Positions 15,698 to 24,431 of a stretch of DNA of 64,000 bases are shown in pieces. A program made the position numbers and the translations under genes. The notes beneath the pieces are model-generated. The model was not told the origin of the DNA. It saw only the letters and a program-made list of their open reading frames with translations, and did not search any database. The stretch is from Bradyrhizobium sp. STM 3843 (GTDB lineage Bacteria; Pseudomonadota; Alphaproteobacteria; Rhizobiales; Xanthobacteraceae): NCBI RefSeq assembly GCF_000239815.1, contig NZ_CAFK01000304.1, positions 1 through 64,000 of the forward strand. The letters are read 5' to 3'. The stretch's first letter is position 1. Each line of letters starts with the position of its first letter.

Positions 15698-16980
15698 TGG
15701 CGCGTGCGGTCTACATCGTCGACGGCAGCCGGACGCCGTTTCTCAAGGCGCGCTCCGGTCCCGGGCCGTTCACGCCGGTCGATCTCGCGGTGCAATGCGG
15801 GCGCCCGCTGCTGGCACGCCAGCCCTTCGCACCCGATGCGTTCGACCAGGTGATCCTCGGCTGCGTCAACGTCATCGCGGACGAGATGAATCCAGCCCGC
15901 GTTGCGGCGCTCCGCCTCGGCATGGGGGAGCGGATGGTCGCCTTCACCGTGCAGATCAATTGCGGCTCCGGCATGCAGTCGATCGACACCGCTTTTCGCT
16001 ATATCCGCGAGGGTCACGCCGATCTCATCCTCGCCGGCGGCGCGGAAGCCTTGAGCCATGCGCCCCTGGTGTGGCCACAGCAGGGTGTGCGCTGGTTTGC
16101 AGGGCTTGCGGCCGCCAAGACGTTGGTCGCCAAGATTGCCGCAGCCTTGAAGGCGCGGCCAAGCGACTTCAAGCCGATCATCGGGCTCGAGCGCGGGCTC
16201 ACCGATCCCGTCACCGAGCTCAACATGGGACAGACCGCGGAGAAGGTCGGCCATCTCTTCGGCATCACGCGCGCGCAGTCCGATGAGTATGCCGCCGATA
16301 GCCACCGCCGCCTCGCCCGTGCGCAAGCCGAAGGCTGGCTCAAGAGCGAGGTCGAGACCGCGTTCGCGCGCGACGGAAAATTCTACGACCATGACGATGG
16401 CGTGCGGCCGGATTCGACCCCGCAGTCGCTGGCAAAGCTGCGTCCGGTGTTCGAGCGGCCCTGGGGCCAGGTCACGGCCGGCAATTCCTCGCAGATTACC
16501 GACGGCGCGTCCTGGGTGATCCTGGCGTCGGAAGACGCGGTGGCTAGACACGGGCTGGCGCCGAAGGCGGCCATCCTGGATAGCCAATGGTCGGCGCTTG
16601 ATCCCTCGATCATGGGGCTCGGTCCCGTGCTGTCGGCCACTGCGCTGTTGAAGCGCAACAATCTCTCTTTGGCCGACGTCGAAACCTGGGAGCTGAACGA
16701 GGCCTTTGCGACCCAGGTGTTGGGCTGTCTCGCCGCCTGGCAGGATGAGCGGTTCTGCCGCGAGGTGCTGGGGCTCGATGGCGCGGCCGGCACGATCGAT
16801 CGTGCCAGGCTCAACGTCGATGGCGGCGCGATCAGCCTCGGCCATCCCGTGGGCACGTCAGGCAACCGGATCGTGCTGCATCTGGTCAACGCGATGAAGC
16901 GGCTCGGCACGCGACGGGGCGTCGCGACCGAATGTATCGGCGGTGGGCTCGGTGGCGCCATGCTGATCGAGGCAGTGTGA
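15697..16980 (+). CDS. Acetyl-CoA C-acyltransferase (thiolase)
   Basis: The 427-residue thiolase catalyses the last step of fatty-acid beta-oxidation, splitting 3-ketoacyl-CoA with CoA. The nucleophile is C89 in VQINCGSGMQSID; the other catalytic blocks are NEAFA, GGAISLGHPVGTSGNR (active-site His) and ECIGGGLGGAML (second Cys, C413). Length and motifs fit a FadA/FadI-type degradative thiolase. It overlaps the FadJ-like gene by one base (TGATG) and the leader ORF likewise, so the three are translationally coupled. Cytoplasmic. Confidence 0.92.
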   Translation: MARAVYIVDGSRTPFLKARSGPGPFTPVDLAVQCGRPLLARQPFAPDAFDQVILGCVNVIADEMNPARVAALRLGMGERMVAFTVQINCGSGMQSIDTAFRYIREGHADLILAGGAEALSHAPLVWPQQGVRWFAGLAAAKTLVAKIAAALKARPSDFKPIIGLERGLTDPVTELNMGQTAEKVGHLFGITRAQSDEYAADSHRRLARAQAEGWLKSEVETAFARDGKFYDHDDGVRPDSTPQSLAKLRPVFERPWGQVTAGNSSQITDGASWVILASEDAVARHGLAPKAAILDSQWSALDPSIMGLGPVLSATALLKRNNLSLADVETWELNEAFATQVLGCLAAWQDERFCREVLGLDGAAGTIDRARLNVDGGAISLGHPVGTSGNRIVLHLVNAMKRLGTRRGVATECIGGGLGGAMLIEAV

Positions 16981-19079
16981 TGATCAAATCGCAAATCATG
17001 GATGTGCTCAGCGACCGCGTGCGCGAGCTGGGACCGGTGCCGGAGGCGGCATCTCCGTACACAAATTTCAAGCTGACCCGCGATGACGACGGCATCGCCT
17101 GGCTCTTGTTCGACCGTGCCGGTACCAGCGCCAACACCTTGTCAGCCGATGTGCTGGAGGAGTTCGACCATGTCCTGACCGAGCTGGAGACGCATCGGCC
17201 GGCCGGGCTCGTCATCCGCTCCGCGAAAGCGTCCGGGTTCATCGCCGGCGCTGACGTCAATGCCTTCCGTGGCGCGAATGACGCGCGCGGGGTTGGCATC
17301 GAGATGCTGCGCGCGCATGCGGTGGTCGACCGGCTGGAGGCCTTGCGCATCCCGACAGTGGCCGTGATCCACGGTTTCTGCCTTGGCGGCGGCCTGGAGG
17401 TGGCGCTTGCCTGCCAGTCGCGGATCGCCATCGACGATGCGCGGTTCGGCTTTCCCGAGGTGATGCTCGGCCTGCATCCGGGGCTCGGCGGCACCGCGCG
17501 CTTCCCGCTGTTGATCAACCCGGCGCAGGCGATGAGCCTGATGCTGACCGGGAAGACCATCGATGCCCGCCGGGCGAAATCGCTCGGTCTTGTCGACGCC
17601 GTGACGCAGGAACGGCATGTCCGGGGCGCGGTGAAGGATGCCGTGTTTGGGCGGCTGAAGCGCGCCCAGCCCGGCCTGCTGAACAATCTTCTCAACGCGG
17701 CCCCGGCGCGCGGGCTTCTTGCCAATCGCATGCGGCGCGAAGCGGAGAAGACCGCGCCGCGCCAGCACTATCCTGCGCCTTACGCGCTGATCGACCTCTG
17801 GGAGCGGCATGGCGGCGACAAGGTCGCGATGCTCAGGGCTGAGCAGACCTCGTTTGCCGAGCTGATGGTGAGCCCGACCGCGCAGAACCTGATCCGCGTG
17901 TTCTTCCTGCGCGAGCAGATGAAAAAGAGCGCACGCAGTGGCCATGGGATCGAGCATGTCCATGTGATCGGCGCCGGCGCGATGGGCGGTGACATCGCGG
18001 CCTGGTGCGCCAGCCAGGGCCTGCGTGTCACACTCGCTGACATGAAGCCGGAACCGATCGCAGGCGCGCTCAAGCGCGCCGCCGATCTGTTCAAGAAGAC
18101 CGTCCGAAAGACCACCGAGGTCCGCGATGCGCTCGACCGCCTGATCCCGGACCTGGCGGGCGAGGGCGTCCGCAATGCCGACCTCGTCATCGAAGCGGTG
18201 CCGGAGAAGCTCGAGCTGAAGCGGACGCTTTATGCCGCCATTGAGCCGCGGATGAAGCGCGACGCGATCCTCGCCACCAACACGTCGAGCATTCCGCTGC
18301 AGGAGTTGCGCGTCGGCCTGCAACGGCCGGAAAACCTCGTGGGCTTGCATTTCTTCAACCCGGTGTCGCGGCTGCAGCTCGTGGAGGTGGTCGCGCACGA
18401 CGGCACCGACGCCGCTTTGTTCAGCCGCGCGCGCGCCTTTGTCGGCGCCATCGACCGCCTGCCGCTGTCCGTGAAGAGCTCGCCCGGCTTTCTCGTCAAT
18501 CGCGCGCTGACGCCTTACATGCTCGAGGCGATGGTGCTGCTCGACGAGAAGATCGACCAGGCGGTCATCGACGACGCCGCGCGCAAATTCGGTATGCCGA
18601 TGGGGCCGGTCGAACTTGCCGACCAGGTCGGGCTCGACATCTGCCTCGACGTCGGTGACATGTTACGGGCGAAATTCGGCGATGCGCTGCCGCCGACCCC
18701 CGCCTGGCTGCGCGGGAAAGTGGCAAGAGGCGAGCTCGGTCGCAAGACCGGCAAAGGCTTCTATACCTGGCGAGACGGTAAGCCCGAGCGCATCGCGAGC
18801 CAGGTGATAGAGCGAGAACCGTCGCAGGAGATGATTGATCGGCTAATCCTGCCGATCTCGAACGTTTGCGTCGCTGCGCTGCACGAGGGGATTGTGGACA
18901 ACGCTGATAGCGTGGACGGTGCGATGATTTTCGGCACGGGTTATGCACCGTTTCGCGGTGGCCCCTTGAACTACGCGCGCACGCGCGGCATCGAGGATGT
19001 CGTGACCACCTTGCGCAATCTGGCGCAGAAATTCGGCGATCGGTTCACGCCCGATGCCGGCTGGGAGACTTTCAGGTGA
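16980..19079 (+). CDS. Multifunctional enoyl-CoA hydratase / 3-hydroxyacyl-CoA dehydrogenase (FadJ/FadB-like)
   Basis: This 699-residue beta-oxidation alpha subunit has an N-terminal crotonase domain (about 15-200) with oxyanion-hole segments FIAGADVNAF and HGFCLGGGLEVALAC and the helix PEVMLGLHPGLGGTARFP. An NAD-binding 3-hydroxyacyl-CoA dehydrogenase domain follows from about residue 320, with the glycine-rich VIGAGAMGGDIAAWCASQG, then the dehydrogenase C-terminal domains with HFFNPVSRLQLVEVV. It hydrates enoyl-CoA and oxidises the alcohol, acting with the thiolase encoded just upstream. Its stop overlaps the next gene's GTG start (GTGA). Confidence 0.92.
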   Translation: MIKSQIMDVLSDRVRELGPVPEAASPYTNFKLTRDDDGIAWLLFDRAGTSANTLSADVLEEFDHVLTELETHRPAGLVIRSAKASGFIAGADVNAFRGANDARGVGIEMLRAHAVVDRLEALRIPTVAVIHGFCLGGGLEVALACQSRIAIDDARFGFPEVMLGLHPGLGGTARFPLLINPAQAMSLMLTGKTIDARRAKSLGLVDAVTQERHVRGAVKDAVFGRLKRAQPGLLNNLLNAAPARGLLANRMRREAEKTAPRQHYPAPYALIDLWERHGGDKVAMLRAEQTSFAELMVSPTAQNLIRVFFLREQMKKSARSGHGIEHVHVIGAGAMGGDIAAWCASQGLRVTLADMKPEPIAGALKRAADLFKKTVRKTTEVRDALDRLIPDLAGEGVRNADLVIEAVPEKLELKRTLYAAIEPRMKRDAILATNTSSIPLQELRVGLQRPENLVGLHFFNPVSRLQLVEVVAHDGTDAALFSRARAFVGAIDRLPLSVKSSPGFLVNRALTPYMLEAMVLLDEKIDQAVIDDAARKFGMPMGPVELADQVGLDICLDVGDMLRAKFGDALPPTPAWLRGKVARGELGRKTGKGFYTWRDGKPERIASQVIEREPSQEMIDRLILPISNVCVAALHEGIVDNADSVDGAMIFGTGYAPFRGGPLNYARTRGIEDVVTTLRNLAQKFGDRFTPDAGWETFR

Positions 19080-19507
19080 CAGACGCTTCTGTTCACGCCG
19101 CATCGGCGACATCGAGCGAGCCGCGCGGCGATCTCTGCATCCGGACGCTGGCGATGCCGGCCGACACCAACGCCAATGGTGACATTTTCGGCGGCTGGCT
19201 GTTGAGCCAGATGGACGTCGGCGGCGGCGTGTTCGCTTCCAAGGTCGCGAAGTCGCGCACGGTTACAGTTGCAATCGAAGCGATGAATTTTCGTAAAGCT
19301 GTCTATGTCGGCGATCTGGTCTCGGTCTACGCCAATCTGGTTCGGGTCGGGCGCACCTCGATGACCGTGCATCTCGAAGCCTGGGTGCTCCGTCGCAGGG
19401 AAGAGCAGCCGATTCTGGTGACCGACGGCAACTTCACCTACGTCTCGATCGATGATGACGGGCGCCCACAGGCGATCAAGCGCGACGGTGCGCCCATCAT
19501 GACTTAG
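19076..19507 (+). CDS. Acyl-CoA thioesterase, YciA-type hotdog fold
   Basis: The 143-residue hotdog thioesterase has the YciA/acyl-CoA hydrolase signature: LAMPADTNANGDIFGGWLLSQMD, with the catalytic Asn-Gly-Asp region, and later VTVAIEAMNF and VGDLVSVYANL. Such enzymes release CoA from acyl-CoAs. It starts with GTG in a four-base overlap with the preceding gene and closes the beta-oxidation operon, perhaps to recycle CoA when acyl-CoA accumulates (inference). Cytoplasmic, normally hexameric. Confidence 0.9.
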   Translation: MTDASVHAASATSSEPRGDLCIRTLAMPADTNANGDIFGGWLLSQMDVGGGVFASKVAKSRTVTVAIEAMNFRKAVYVGDLVSVYANLVRVGRTSMTVHLEAWVLRRREEQPILVTDGNFTYVSIDDDGRPQAIKRDGAPIMT

Positions 19508-19996
19508 GCGAAGCCGATCCACGTGCGTCGTTGTGAGGAGCGTTGTTCCCTCATTCGTGATGTCACAAGTTATTCGCGTTCGAAGTCTGACGTGCCATGA
19601 TCTGTTAGGAAGGCGGGCGTGCAACGGCACAAGAATAGCGAACGCCGATTTCGGTAGGCAAGAATCACTCGGCAAGAATTGCCGTGTCACGTACGATGAT
19701 GATCGTAGCCACGCGGTAGTCTGTCCGGGGGCGCGTGTCCTTCGTTAGTCATATTGGGGCATCGCCATTCGGTTGCCGTATTGCCGACGAATAGTTGTGG
19801 CGTTAGTGCGATGAGAGCTTGTGGTGCATTAGTCGTGATTTTGTTTCAGGCGGATCGCGCGTGAGAGCCGCAACGCAAAGCTGGGTCCCGCTCGAGGACG
19901 CCCGCCGGTGCCGCCGCTAATTGCGGTTCGAGCTTGAGGTCAGCGAATACGTGGCGAGTGCAGTGGGACGGGAGTTAAGACCGGTGGAGTCGAATT
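19508..19996. other. Intergenic stretch with no recognised gene
   Basis: About 490 bases follow the thioesterase gene. I find no convincing reading frame, tRNA or strong terminator. Base composition is less GC-rich than in the neighbours. It could hold a promoter or small RNA, which reading alone cannot show. Confidence 0.4.
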
Positions 19997-20239
19997 ATGT
20001 CTGATATTAACGATAAGCTGACTTTGGAAGTTCTCAAAAAACTTCAGCAGCGGCTTCATCGTGCCGAGTATAAGATTGATGTCTACGAAATCGAGCTGAG
20101 CGCGTTCCGGGAGCAGCAGATCTCGATGCTGCAGGACCTGCATCGGATCTACGAGCTGCTTGGCAAGCACCAGGAAAGCCTGATGCATGGACGCTCTGCG
20201 TCCGGTGCGCCGCGCCTGTCGAGCGACGAGACCCGTTGA
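19997..20239 (+). CDS. Small coiled-coil hypothetical protein
   Basis: This 80-residue product begins MSDINDKLTLEVLKKLQQRL and is predicted to be mostly helical with heptad spacing of Leu/Ile over residues 8-56 (coiled coil), then a Ser/Arg-rich tail. No signal peptide or membrane segment. GGTGGAG lies seven bases before the ATG, a good ribosome site. I do not recognise the family; coiled-coil peptides of this size often serve as oligomerising adaptors, which is speculation here. Confidence 0.65.
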   Translation: MSDINDKLTLEVLKKLQQRLHRAEYKIDVYEIELSAFREQQISMLQDLHRIYELLGKHQESLMHGRSASGAPRLSSDETR

Positions 20240-20427
20240 GTTTTTCCGCAGGTGCGAAATCTTCGTTCGATTGCCGGAGTGGAGACGATCTGCCGCCGAG
20301 TTCCGCAGACATCCTGTGATCCGCCGCGCGACGCGATTTTCGGAGTCGTTGCGGACAAGTGATCGGCACGCCAGTCCCGGACAACGGGACGTGACCATCC
20401 GGCCTGTTTTTGCCGCGTGACGTGACT

Positions 20428-20452
20428 GGAACCGCTAGCTTTATGCACCGTT
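20428..20452 (+). promoter_or_regulatory. Perfect EcfG-type general stress promoter
   Basis: GGAAC, 16 bases, CGTT: a full match to the EcfG consensus, with an expected transcript start near 20458, about 27 bases before the next ATG. This leader is just long enough for its ribosome site. Confidence 0.7.
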
Positions 20453-20484
20453 ATAGGCCCGGACTGAAGTTCAAGGACGGGGTA

Positions 20485-20676
20485 ATGTCGGACACCTACA
20501 TCATCGAGGTCGGCGGTCAGGCGGCAGGCATCGTCGTTCGCGACCGCGGTGGCTATCGCTTCTTCGCGGCGTCACATCGTTTCAATCCACTCGAAGGGCA
20601 GCTATTCCGCAATGCACGCGAGGCCGAACGCGCGGCGGTGCGGCTCGTTCAGGGTGAACTCAGCGCAGCGGCTTGA
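20485..20676 (+). CDS. Small conserved-type hypothetical protein, probably EcfG-dependent
   Basis: The 63-residue soluble protein begins MSDTYIIEVGGQAAGIVVRD and continues with alternating beta-like segments (GGYRFFAASHRFNPLEGQLF) and a C-terminal helix. I do not know its function; it resembles short hypotheticals seen in Bradyrhizobium. The ATG at 20485 follows AAGGA, whereas the frame open from 20410 would start upstream of the predicted transcript start. The perfect EcfG promoter at 20428-20452 places it in the general stress response. Confidence 0.7.
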   Translation: MSDTYIIEVGGQAAGIVVRDRGGYRFFAASHRFNPLEGQLFRNAREAERAAVRLVQGELSAAA

Positions 20677-20832
20677 AGGTGCTTTGCCTCTCCCCGTGAT
20701 GAGGAGGCGGATTGCGCCGTAACGATGCGCGTGCGTCGTGGCTCCTGGGATCGTGGGATCGAGTCACGCGCTCTTACATTGACGCTTACGTGAATCCGTC
20801 TCACCATGGCAACCCCCACCACGAGGCGTGCC

Positions 20833-21666
20833 ATGGCTGTGCTCTCTCAACGTCAGACCGAGATCCTCAATCTGGCGCGTGCCTCCGGCCGCGTCATGGT
20901 CGAAGAGCTCGCCCGCCGTTTCGATGTCTCCGCGCAGACCATCCGCAAGGACCTGAATGATCTCTGCGAGCAGCGGGCACTGACCCGGATTCACGGTGGC
21001 GCCATCATTGCCTCGGGCGTCGAGAATCTCGCTTACGAGGCGCGGCGCTTCGTTGCGGCCGAGGAGAAGAAGGCGATCGGCGCCGCGGCCGCGGCGCGGA
21101 TTCCGAACGGCTGCTCGCTCTTCATCAACATCGGCACCACCACCGAGGAGGTCGCGAGCGCGCTGTCCTCGCACCAGGACCTGCTCGTCATTACCAACAA
21201 CCTCAACGTCGCGATGCTGCTCTATCGCCACCCGCGCATCGAGGTGATCGTGGCCGGCGGCACGGTGCGCCGCTCGGACGGCGGCGTGGTCGGTTCGACC
21301 GCGACGCAGCTGATCGGCCAGTTCAAGGTCGACTACGCCATCATCGGCGCCTCCGCGATCGATGAGGAGGGCGCGCTGCTCGACTTCGACTATCGCGAGG
21401 TCCAGGTCGCGCAGGCCATCATCGCCAACGCGCGCAGCGTGATGCTGGTGGCCGATTCCACCAAGCTGCACCGCAGCGCGCCGGTGCGCATCGCTCATAT
21501 GAGTCAGATCCAGACCTTCGTGACCGACCGGCCGCTGCCGGACGGACTCGCGAACGTCTGCCACAGCCGCGGCATCCAGGTCGATGTCGCGATGCCGGCC
21601 TCCGAGCCGGAGGAGGGCGCCGACGCGCCCGAGCAGGCATCGCCGACCATTCTCCGCCGCGCCTGA
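20833..21666 (+). CDS. glpR: GlpR: DeoR-family repressor of glycerol genes
   Basis: The 277-residue regulator has an N-terminal DeoR helix-turn-helix (LSQRQTEILNLARASGRVMV, then ELARRFDVSAQTIRKDLNDL) and a C-terminal sugar-phosphate sensor domain with INIGTTTEEVASALSSH and a VVGSTATQLIGQFKVDYAII segment. GlpR proteins bind glycerol-3-phosphate and release their operators. It lies directly before glpD, with the inverted repeat at 21724-21754 between them. The ATG at 20833 has GAGG six bases upstream; an ATG at 20806 in frame lacks a ribosome site. Confidence 0.88.
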   Translation: MAVLSQRQTEILNLARASGRVMVEELARRFDVSAQTIRKDLNDLCEQRALTRIHGGAIIASGVENLAYEARRFVAAEEKKAIGAAAAARIPNGCSLFINIGTTTEEVASALSSHQDLLVITNNLNVAMLLYRHPRIEVIVAGGTVRRSDGGVVGSTATQLIGQFKVDYAIIGASAIDEEGALLDFDYREVQVAQAIIANARSVMLVADSTKLHRSAPVRIAHMSQIQTFVTDRPLPDGLANVCHSRGIQVDVAMPASEPEEGADAPEQASPTILRRA

Positions 21667-21723
21667 CCGCGGCGCCCGTTTCCGCCACGTTCGCGACAAT
21701 CCCGTGAAATTGGTTTGCTTTCG

Positions 21724-21754
21724 CTTTCGTTTGTGTTTAAGTCGCAAACGAAAG
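21724..21754. promoter_or_regulatory. Probable GlpR operator upstream of glpD
   Basis: CTTTCGTTTG and CAAACGAAAG form a perfect 10-base inverted repeat around 11 bases. An extra GCTTTCG half-site lies just upstream. It sits 24 bases before the glpD start region. DeoR-type GlpR sites of TTTCG/CGAAA form are known in proteobacteria, so it is the likely operator for the glp operon. Confidence 0.75.
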
Positions 21755-21777
21755 TAAAATCGCCGGAGTGAAGGCGA

Positions 21778-23340
21778 TTGTCGGGGGAACGTCGGTTGGA
21801 GCGGATTTACGACCTCGCCATTGTCGGAGGCGGCGTCAACGGCTGCGGCATCGCGCGCGATGCGGCAGGGCGCGGAAACTCCGTTTTCTTGTGTGAGATG
21901 AACGACTTGGCCAGTGGGACCTCGTCCTGGTCAACCAAGCTCGTGCACGGCGGCTTGCGCTATCTCGAATATTACGAATTTCGTCTGGTCCGCGAGGCGC
22001 TGATCGAGCGCGAAATCCTGTGGCGGATCGCACCTCACATCATCAGCCCGTTGCGGTTTGTGTTGCCGCATCACGCGGGCCTGCGGCCAGCGTGGCTGCT
22101 GCGGCTCGGGCTCTTCCTCTACGACCATCTCGGCGGTCGCAAGCTGCTCCCGCCGACGCGCTCGGTCGACCTGACAAAGGATGAGGTCGGCAAGCCGCTG
22201 ATCCGCGCGCGCTATACCCGCGGCTTCGAATATTCGGATTGCTTTGTCGACGATGCCCGCCTCGTCGTGTTGACGGCCCGCGATGCCGCCGATCGTGGCG
22301 CCGTGATCCGCACCCGCACGCGCGCCACCGAAATCAGGCAGAGCGCCGGGGTCTGGCAGCTCACCGCAGAAAACACCGAGACCGGCGAGCGCGAAACCAT
22401 CAAGGCGCGCGCCCTGGTCAATGCCGGCGGTCCCTGGGTCGAAGAGGTGCTCGCGCGCGGCGCCGGCGTCAATGCCAAGGCCAAGGTGCGGCTGGTGCAG
22501 GGCTCGCACATCGTGGTTCCCAAGCTGTATGACCACGACCGGGCCTATATCTTCCAGAACGCCGATGGTCGCATCGTCTTTGCGATTCCCTATCAGCAGG
22601 ATTTCACGCTGATCGGCACCACCGATCGCGACTATCAGGGCGATCCGGCCAAGGTGAAGGCGACCGACGAGGAGATCAGCTATCTCTGCGCCGCGGTCGG
22701 CGAATACCTTGCCAAGAAGGTCACGCCCCAAGTCGTGGTCTGGACCTATTCCGGCGTGCGACCGCTGTATGATGACGGTGCGTCCGAGGCCAAGGCCGCA
22801 ACGCGCGACTATGTGTTCGAACTTGATACGCCGGGGGGGCTGCCGCTGCTGTCGATCTATGGCGGCAAGATCACCACCTATCGGCGGCTCTCGGAAGAGG
22901 CGCTGGAGCGCCTGTCGCCCTACCTGAACGGCGGCAAGGCGAAAGAGGGCTGGACCGGCCAGGCGCCGCTACCCGGTGGCGACATGGCGGTCGCTGCGGT
23001 CTCGTCCCTGATTGCGCAACTGCGCAAGACCTATCCGTTCCTCACCGAGGTACATGCGCGCCGGCTTGCTCATGCCTATGGAACGCGCGCTGCCAAAATG
23101 CTCGGCAATGCCGCGACATCAGCTGATCTCGGCCAGGATTTCGGTGCGAGCTTGACGGAGCGCGAAGTCAGGTACCTGATGGCGGAAGAGTGGGCGTGTA
23201 CAGCCGAGGACATCGTGTGGCGTCGATCGAAGCTTGGTTTGCGGCTGTCTGCGCGAGAGGTCGCCGTGCTTGACGACTGGATCGCGGCCAACCGCGCCTC
23301 TGTGGTGGCGCCCGCGCGCGAGGCGGGAGGACGCGCATGA
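21778..23340 (+). CDS. glpD: Glycerol-3-phosphate dehydrogenase (aerobic, GlpD)
   Basis: The 520-residue FAD enzyme oxidises sn-glycerol-3-phosphate to dihydroxyacetone phosphate and passes electrons to the quinone pool at the inner membrane. The dinucleotide-binding motif is DLAIVGGGVNGCGIARDAAG near residues 12-31; further blocks are GTSSWSTKLVHGGLRYLEYY, NAGGPWVEEV and SIYGGKITTYRRLSEEALE. The start is a TTG: at 21778 (GGAG nine bases upstream) or possibly 21796 (GGGGGA seven bases upstream, MERIYDLAIVGG). It overlaps glpS by four bases (ATGA). Confidence 0.93.
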   Translation: MSGERRLERIYDLAIVGGGVNGCGIARDAAGRGNSVFLCEMNDLASGTSSWSTKLVHGGLRYLEYYEFRLVREALIEREILWRIAPHIISPLRFVLPHHAGLRPAWLLRLGLFLYDHLGGRKLLPPTRSVDLTKDEVGKPLIRARYTRGFEYSDCFVDDARLVVLTARDAADRGAVIRTRTRATEIRQSAGVWQLTAENTETGERETIKARALVNAGGPWVEEVLARGAGVNAKAKVRLVQGSHIVVPKLYDHDRAYIFQNADGRIVFAIPYQQDFTLIGTTDRDYQGDPAKVKATDEEISYLCAAVGEYLAKKVTPQVVVWTYSGVRPLYDDGASEAKAATRDYVFELDTPGGLPLLSIYGGKITTYRRLSEEALERLSPYLNGGKAKEGWTGQAPLPGGDMAVAAVSSLIAQLRKTYPFLTEVHARRLAHAYGTRAAKMLGNAATSADLGQDFGASLTEREVRYLMAEEWACTAEDIVWRRSKLGLRLSAREVAVLDDWIAANRASVVAPAREAGGRA

Positions 23341-24419
23341 GCGTCGTGCTCGACCATGTGACGCGCGTCGTGGACGGCATTCCGACCATCCGCGACGTGT
23401 CGCTGACCTTCCAGCGCGGCACGTTGAGCGTGCTGCTCGGGCCGACCCTGTCGGGCAAGACCTCGATCATGCGTCTGCTCGCCGGGCTGGACAAACCGAC
23501 CACCGGCCGCGTGGTGGTCGACGGCAAGGATGTCACCGGCGCCGACGTGCGGCAGCGCTCGGTCGCCATGGTGTATCAGCAGTTCATCAACTATCCCTCG
23601 CTGACCGTCTACGAGAATATCGCTTCGCCCCTGCGGGTGCAGGGCAAGCCGCGCGACGTCATCGAGAAGCGTGTCGCCGAGGCGGCAAAGCTGCTGCGGC
23701 TCGAGCCTTTTCTGCAACGCACGCCGCTGCAGCTCTCCGGCGGCCAACAGCAGCGCACCGCGATCGCGCGCGCATTGGTGAAAGGCGCCGATCTCGTGCT
23801 GCTCGACGAGCCGCTCGCCAATCTCGACTACAAGCTGCGCGAGGAATTGCGCGCGGAGCTGCCGCGCATCTTCGAGGCCTCGGGCGCGATCTTCGTCTAT
23901 GCGACCACGGAGCCATCGGAGGCGCTGCTGCTCGGCGGCCGCACCGTCTGCATGTGGGAGGGCAAGGCGCTGCAGGCTGGTGACACCGCGATCGTCTATC
24001 GGCGGCCCGAGACGTTGCGCGTCGGCCAGGTGTTTTCCGACCCGCCGATGAATACTGTCGGCATCGAGAAGCGCGGCGGCAACGTGCATTATGCCGATAG
24101 CGTCACGGCGCCGGCCACCGGGCTCTATGCCGGGCTTGCCGACGGCGACTACCGCGTCGGCTTCCGGCCGCATCAGCTCGGGCTCGCCAGGCCCGGCGTA
24201 AGCCAAAGCGGGCACGCATTCGCTGCAACCGTCGAGGTCACGGAGATCACGGGCTCGGAAAGCTTCGTGCATCTGGCGCGTGATGAGGCGAACTGGGTCG
24301 CCGTGCTGCACGGCGTCCATGAGTATGAACCGGGTGAGGTGCTGGACGCTGTGCTCGATCCCGCCAATGTCTTCGTCTTCGATGCCGCCGACCGGCTGGT
24401 CGCGGCGCCGGCAAGCTGA
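23337..24419 (+). CDS. glpS: GlpS: glycerol ABC transporter ATP-binding subunit
   Basis: The 360-residue MalK-type ATPase is one of two unlike nucleotide-binding subunits of the rhizobial glycerol importer. The signature LSGGQQQR (133-140) and Walker B LVLLDEP (153-159) are intact. The Walker A reads GPTLSGKT (35-42), lacking the fourth-position glycine. The H-loop His is replaced by Thr (T191 in VYATTEPSEA). A C-terminal regulatory beta domain follows from about residue 235. Together with GlpT it probably makes one functional and one degenerate ATP site. Coupled to glpD by an ATGA overlap. Confidence 0.88.
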   Translation: MSVVLDHVTRVVDGIPTIRDVSLTFQRGTLSVLLGPTLSGKTSIMRLLAGLDKPTTGRVVVDGKDVTGADVRQRSVAMVYQQFINYPSLTVYENIASPLRVQGKPRDVIEKRVAEAAKLLRLEPFLQRTPLQLSGGQQQRTAIARALVKGADLVLLDEPLANLDYKLREELRAELPRIFEASGAIFVYATTEPSEALLLGGRTVCMWEGKALQAGDTAIVYRRPETLRVGQVFSDPPMNTVGIEKRGGNVHYADSVTAPATGLYAGLADGDYRVGFRPHQLGLARPGVSQSGHAFAATVEVTEITGSESFVHLARDEANWVAVLHGVHEYEPGEVLDAVLDPANVFVFDAADRLVAAPAS

Positions 24420-24431
24420 GGGAGATGCCGC

